Assembly (NCBI GenBank): GCA_028290165.1
Contig: JAQGKJ010000685.1
Span: 1 to 7,727 of the forward strand
DNA from: Bradyrhizobium sp.
GTDB taxonomy: Bacteria > Pseudomonadota > Alphaproteobacteria > Rhizobiales > Xanthobacteraceae
Direction of reading: 5' to 3'
DNA: 7,727 bases
The first letter of the stretch is position 1; each line of letters begins with the position of its first letter. Shown here one piece after another: positions 6,676-7,727 of this stretch. Below the pieces are notes generated by a model. That model was not told the origin of the DNA, did no database searches, and worked only from the letters and a program-made list of their open reading frames with translations. The position numbers and the translations under genes were made by a program.

Positions 6676-6721
6676 GTGGGCAGATAGTGGTAGGACAGCC
6701 GCGCAATCCGCCTCTGCCCAC
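6676..6721. repeat. Perfect 9-bp inverted repeat in the divergent intergenic region
   Basis: GTGGGCAGA at 6676-6684 and TCTGCCCAC at 6713-6721 are exact reverse complements separated by 28 bases. They lie between the divergent caspase-like and HTH-methyltransferase genes, ending 24 bases before the latter's ATG. A paired operator or an mRNA leader hairpin is possible. No convincing -35/-10 pair was found on either strand of 6581-6745, so the regulatory reading is speculative. Confidence 0.45.
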
Positions 6722-6745
6722 CTGCCTGGCCCAAGCCATTTCCCG

Positions 6746-7727
6746 ATGAAGAACGACCAGATCCTGAGCCAGATTTCCGAATTCTGCCGCCAGGCCGATA
6801 TGGCGGAATCGACCTTCGGCCGCCGGGCGGTCAATGACGGCAAGCTGGTGCACCGGCTGCGCGAGGGCAAGCGCATTACCGTCGACACCCTCGACCGCAT
6901 TCAGGCCTACATCGCCGCTTCCATGCCGGGCGGGTTGCCGCCGCCCCGTGGGCTCGAAGTGCCGCCCGAGAAGCGCGATCCCCGCGGCAATTTCCGGTTT
7001 TTCGAGAACCGGCAGAAATACCTGCTGTTCGTGCATACCTGCAGCGAAAAGCGGGTGATCGCTGAGCGGGTGGCGCTGGAACTCGGCAGCATCCATCCTC
7101 GGCCGCCGGCGCTGCGGATATTCGACGCCGGCGTCGGCGATGGCACGGTGCTGGCGCGGGTCATGCGGTCAATGCATGGCCGCTTTCCCCATATGCCGTT
7201 CTACATCGCCGGCAAGGAACTGAGCCTGGAAGATGTCCGGCTGACGCTGGAAAAGGTGCCGGACAGGCTGTTCGAGCATCCGGCGACGGTTTTTGTGCTC
7301 ACCAACATGTATTACGCCGAGGCGCCCTGGCTGACGCCGGCCTCGCCCGCGGCGGCCGCAGGCATGATCTGGCACGAAGTGGCCCTTCGGGGGGCCTCCT
7401 CGGGCGAATTCGAGGTCCAGATCGCCGAATTGGGGCCGTTTCTGGAGCAGAACTGGCGTGCCAACGTCAGCCCGCGCTCGGGCATGCCGGTCTATGAGCG
7501 CCCGGTCGCGATCGTGCTGTACCGGGAGGATCACCGTTTCCTGCTCGATTCCATCATTCCGCGCGCCGGCCGTTCCGAGGCCAATTTCGACCTGATCATC
7601 GCTTCGCAGCCCTTTCGGGCCACATATTCGTTCAATTTCCGAGCCAAACGCATCGTTGCGCCTCTGGCCGGGTCGCTGGGGGCCGTGGGCCGTTTGATAG
7701 GAATTCACTCTCTCGGGCTGGATCCCG
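6746..7727 (+). CDS. HTH-like / SAM-dependent methyltransferase-like fusion protein (3' end outside window)
   Basis: An uninterrupted frame of 327 codons from ATG 6746 that runs off the window end without a stop. Residues 1-57 look like a small Cro/XRE-like helical segment (FCRQADMAESTFGRRAVNDG, then KRITVDTLDRIQAYI), a form I associate with short alphaproteobacterial DNA-binding-like proteins. After a Pro-rich linker (61-80) comes a class I methyltransferase-like fold: LRIFDAGVGDGTVL (123-136) fits motif I, the glycine-rich SAM loop after strand 1; FYIAGKELS (152-160), with Glu158, fits the acidic end of strand 2; FDLIIASQPF (281-290) fits strand 4. The stretch of about 120 residues between strands 2 and 4 is long for this fold and may hold an inserted subdomain. 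No clear Shine-Dalgarno precedes the ATG. The acceptor substrate is unknown. I do not recognise a named family; the methyltransferase call is from motifs only. Confidence 0.75.
   Translation, partial: MKNDQILSQISEFCRQADMAESTFGRRAVNDGKLVHRLREGKRITVDTLDRIQAYIAASMPGGLPPPRGLEVPPEKRDPRGNFRFFENRQKYLLFVHTCSEKRVIAERVALELGSIHPRPPALRIFDAGVGDGTVLARVMRSMHGRFPHMPFYIAGKELSLEDVRLTLEKVPDRLFEHPATVFVLTNMYYAEAPWLTPASPAAAAGMIWHEVALRGASSGEFEVQIAELGPFLEQNWRANVSPRSGMPVYERPVAIVLYREDHRFLLDSIIPRAGRSEANFDLIIASQPFRATYSFNFRAKRIVAPLAGSLGAVGRLIGIHSLGLDP

Noticed and set aside
6650..6690. Possible third, partial copy of the palindromic repeat (GTCATTGCCGG-like start)
   Set aside because: Only about ten bases resemble the arm start; there is no CTTGW loop, no matching stem and no second arm.
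6581..7096. Upstream extension of the caspase-like frame to a 742-residue protein
   Set aside because: The extension runs through the divergent intergenic region and antisense to the methyltransferase-like gene. The signal peptide and ribosome binding site both mark ATG 6580.
7169..7708. 179-codon minus-strand open frame near the window end
   Set aside because: It is antisense to the methyltransferase-like frame, which has clear motifs and stays open over 327 codons.

Overview
The window looks like chromosomal DNA from an alphaproteobacterium of the Bradyrhizobium group (Nitrobacteraceae). This rests on the high GC content, on liv-type transporter and TPR-caspase proteins typical of that group, and on intergenic palindromes of a kind I remember as common in those genomes. 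The assignment is inferred from memory of sequence style; no search was run.

Layout. Bases 1-94 hold a paired palindromic repeat. Bases 151-3518 carry four tightly packed plus-strand genes that encode the membrane and ATPase parts of a branched-chain amino acid type ABC importer: livH, livM, livG, livF. Their junctions overlap or nearly touch, so they are almost certainly one transcript. No periplasmic substrate-binding protein gene is in the window, so the substrate cannot be named. After a 79-base gap holding a degenerate dyad repeat comes a 372-residue MetE-like zinc methyltransferase (3598-4716) on the same strand. It probably belongs to the same functional unit, although it has its own good ribosome binding site. 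A second copy of the paired palindrome (4742-4832) lies between this gene and the convergent gene that follows.

On the minus strand, 4868-6580 encodes an exported protein with TPR repeats and a caspase-like domain in which the His/Cys dyad is intact. A 165-base divergent intergenic region (6581-6745) follows. The window ends inside a plus-strand gene (6746 onward, no stop reached) whose product joins a short N-terminal helix-turn-helix-like segment to a class I SAM-methyltransferase-like fold. It is the least familiar protein here.

The clearest non-coding signal is the palindrome family. The two copies share one architecture: 32-base arms, each arm folding into a 7-bp stem with a five-base CTTGW loop. 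The bases that differ between arms change in pairs that keep the stems intact. No obvious new multi-gene system is visible. The genes are an importer operon, a linked metabolic enzyme, an exported caspase homologue and an HTH-methyltransferase fusion.
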